The notes beneath the pieces were generated by a model. It saw only the letters and a program-made list of their open reading frames with translations. It had not been told where the DNA came from and searched no databases. The translations under genes were made by a program, and so were the position numbers. DNA of 6,503 nucleotides from Acidobacteriota bacterium (GTDB lineage: Bacteria > Acidobacteriota > Thermoanaerobaculia > Multivoradales > JAHEKO01): positions 1 through 6,503 of the forward strand of contig SBFI01000192.1 of assembly GCA_006227875.1 (NCBI GenBank), in the 5' to 3' direction. Shown piece after piece: positions 5,107 to 6,503 of this stretch; the stretch's first letter is position 1; every line of letters starts with the position of its first letter.

Positions 5107-5559
5107 ATGAAGAAGAAATCTTGGATTCTTTCCGTGCTGTTTTGTGTCGGACTGGGCTTTGCCGCCTCTTCGGCCATTGCCGGCGGAGCGACGCGCGTCG
5201 AAGACCTCGTGTGGGCCAACGGTGTAATTTGGGACACCATCCTCACGCCGGCGACCTTCAAGTCGCCCCCGCTTCATTCCGTCGACCTGCTCTTCACATT
5301 CGGTATGAGTGGTCTCACCGGCCAGCGCCCCATAGCCGACAGCCATCCGGGCGACAAAGCGTACAACGGCGGACGCTGGTGGGTGCAGGAGGTCGTCTTC
5401 ACCGACGAAGGCAAGGCCGCTCACGATCCGGACGGAGACGGTGCCGTGAACTTCGAGCTCACGAGTCTCGAGGAGTTGCTGATCCACCTGGATCTGGGGC
5501 ATCTCGAAATCTTCGAAACGGAGACGTTTTTCGAGTGCCCGCTGCTGAAGAGCAAATAG
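5107..5559 (+). CDS. Small secreted protein of unknown function
   Basis: A 150-residue exported protein that I do not recognise as a named family. Residues 1-25 are a Sec signal peptide: MKKKSW, a hydrophobic core, ASSAIA, likely cleavage before Gly26. The mature part has conserved-looking blocks VEDLVWANGVIWDTILTPA, HSVDLLFTFGMSGLTGQRPI and YNGGRWWVQEVVFTDEG. Then comes the loop DPDGDGAVNFE (107-117), similar to Ca-binding loops of thrombospondin type-3 or EF-hand style, and an acidic helix SLEELLIHLDLGHLEIFE. ATG 5107 is chosen over the adjacent in-frame TTG at 5104 because AAGGAGGT (5095-5102) is spaced better and MKKK fits a signal peptide. Copy 2 of the aptamer lies in its leader. A role at the cell surface or in a matrix is suggested only by export and this leader. 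Confidence 0.8.
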   Translation: MKKKSWILSVLFCVGLGFAASSAIAGGATRVEDLVWANGVIWDTILTPATFKSPPLHSVDLLFTFGMSGLTGQRPIADSHPGDKAYNGGRWWVQEVVFTDEGKAAHDPDGDGAVNFELTSLEELLIHLDLGHLEIFETETFFECPLLKSK

Positions 5560-5560
5560 C

Positions 5561-5586
5561 GCCTTCGGCTGAGCAGACTTCGGCGC
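5561..5586 (+). terminator. Weak stem-loop after the secreted protein gene
   Basis: CGCC near 5560-5563 and GGCG near 5583-5586 can pair around a GC-rich interior that itself contains TTCGG twice, just after the stop codon. No T-tract follows, so this is at most a poor factor-independent terminator. Confidence 0.2.
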
Positions 5587-5665
5587 GACCAACGGATTTA
5601 CGGAACCTCCGTGTTGGGAGCGCCGCGGTGGGGTGCGGGTGGTGAAGCACCAGGGTGCGGTGCAG

Positions 5666-5693
5666 CTGGCCCTCTGAAGGGCAGAGGTGCCAG
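5666..5693. repeat. Strong 11-bp hairpin upstream of the MBL gene
   Basis: CTGGC (5666-5670) plus CCTCTG (5671-5676) pair with CAGAGG (5682-5687) plus GCCAG (5689-5693), with a single bulged T at 5688 and loop AAGGG. It sits about 75 bases before the start of the metallo-hydrolase gene. No T-tract follows. It may be a terminator-like element for the upstream gene, a leader structure or an operator. Confidence 0.45.
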
Positions 5694-5766
5694 CGGCGCA
5701 AGAATGTAAGATGAAAGGGTCACAGACAGAAGACCCCATCACCGGGTTCTGGCGCGGAGCATGCTC

Positions 5767-6503
5767 ATGAGTTCGACAACCAATCGAGTCTCGGTCGGGC
5801 AGTTTAGCTGCACCATCGTTGACGATGGCAACTTCGCTTATGAACACCCGGCGGCAATGTTCTTCGCCAGCGCGCCGCCAGCCGAGCTCGATCAGGCGCT
5901 CCGCGCTCATCAGATCGACCCGGGGGCCTGGGAGCGTTACCTCAGCCCCTATCCCAGCCTGATCATCGATACCGGGCGGCATCGGGTGCTGGTGGACACC
6001 GGGGCCGGCGACCTCGCCCCAACGACGGGACAGCTGCAGACCAACCTGCACGCGGCCGGCATCACGCCGGACTCGATTGACACGGTGATCCTCACTCATG
6101 GTCACCCTGACCACATCGGCGGCAACGTGACCGCCGACGGTGCGTTGGCGTTCCCACAGGCGCGCCATGTCATGTGGGGGTCCGAGTGGAAGTTCTGGAC
6201 AGAGAATCCCGACGTCTCGGCACTCCAGGTGCCCGACTACCTCAAACAGTTGCTGGTTGATTGCGCGAGCCGCAACCTTCCGCCGCTCGCCGGCCGCATC
6301 GAGTTGATCGACGAGGAAGAGGAGATCGTACCCGGCATCCGGGCCGTCGCCGCGCCAGGTCATACGCCAGGGCACATGGCGTTGGCCATCCACTCGGAAG
6401 GAGAGCAGCTGCTACATCTGGCGGACACGGTTCTCCACCCGATCCACCTGGAGCATCCGGATTGGCTGGCTGCTGTCGATCTGCTGCCGGAGCAGACGAT
6501 CGC
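5767..6503 (+). CDS. MBL-fold metallo-hydrolase, 3'-truncated by window
   Basis: Metallo-beta-lactamase-fold hydrolase; 245 codons are visible before the window ends. Core motifs are VLVDTGAG (74-81), VILTHGHPDHIGGN with the HxHxDH metal site (His111, His113, Asp115, His116), the second metal histidine in APGHTPGH (His199), and LADTVLH with the bridging Asp220. The last metal His, usually about 40-50 residues further on, lies outside. There is no signal peptide, so it is probably cytoplasmic. ATG 5767 is preferred over ATG 5761 because the GGAG at 5756-5759 lies seven bases from the former and only one from the latter. The family includes lactonases, glyoxalase-II-like thioesterases and many uncharacterised hydrolases; the substrate cannot be told from this. 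Confidence 0.9.
   Translation, partial: MSSTTNRVSVGQFSCTIVDDGNFAYEHPAAMFFASAPPAELDQALRAHQIDPGAWERYLSPYPSLIIDTGRHRVLVDTGAGDLAPTTGQLQTNLHAAGITPDSIDTVILTHGHPDHIGGNVTADGALAFPQARHVMWGSEWKFWTENPDVSALQVPDYLKQLLVDCASRNLPPLAGRIELIDEEEEIVPGIRAVAAPGHTPGHMALAIHSEGEQLLHLADTVLHPIHLEHPDWLAAVDLLPEQTI

Noticed and set aside
4723..6393. 556-codon open frame on the minus strand
   Set aside because: Antisense to the riboswitch, the secreted protein and the MBL gene, all of which have motifs and ribosome sites. The product is basic, low-complexity in part and has no domain; it is a GC-rich shadow.
1..6503. CRISPR array, tRNA or rRNA genes
   Set aside because: No regularly spaced direct repeats and no tRNA cloverleaf or rRNA-like segments were seen on either strand.

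Overview
GC-rich bacterial DNA with no taxonomic marker gene. Three traits suggest an uncultivated Deltaproteobacteria- or Myxococcota-type organism: GEMM/c-di-GMP-I riboswitch-like leaders in front of secreted proteins, a secreted WD40 protein with MopE-like Cys-rich repeats, and a PAS-LuxR regulator. This is an inference from gene style, not a placement.

Layout, left to right. (1) 1-652, +: 3' part of an alpha/beta hydrolase gene whose frame breaks near 403-406. (2) 685-1164, -: small secreted NTF2/SnoaL-like protein, convergent with the hydrolase. Its leader (about 1213-1335, -) carries a c-di-GMP-I type aptamer followed by a plausible translational expression platform. (3) 1336-2219: mostly non-coding DNA with a decayed IS91-type transposase fragment (about 1600-1805), several inverted repeats and a long bulged hairpin (1972-2025). 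(4) 2220-2846, +: PAS-LuxR transcription regulator with a four-cysteine cluster, preceded by a dyad. (5) 2847-3175: hairpin-rich leader. (6) 3176-4810, +: exported chimera of a seven-bladed WD40 propeller, Cys-rich repeats and a C-terminal knottin-like six-Cys module. (7) 4962-5066, +: a second aptamer homologous to the first, in front of (8) 5107-5559, +: a small secreted protein of unknown function with a Ca-binding-like DPDGDG loop. (9) 5767 to the window end, +: metallo-beta-lactamase-fold hydrolase, cut by the window edge.

The main observation is the pair of related riboswitch-like leaders on opposite strands, about 3.7 kb apart. Each precedes a short exported protein. They share unusual sequence blocks, but the downstream copy departs from the consensus at positions that contact the ligand in the known class. 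The simplest reading is a small c-di-GMP (or related dinucleotide) regulon of secreted proteins, possibly linked to surface attachment or biofilm. The Cys-rich WD40 protein sits beside it without a recognisable aptamer. The functional link is inferred; the aptamers themselves are read from the sequence.
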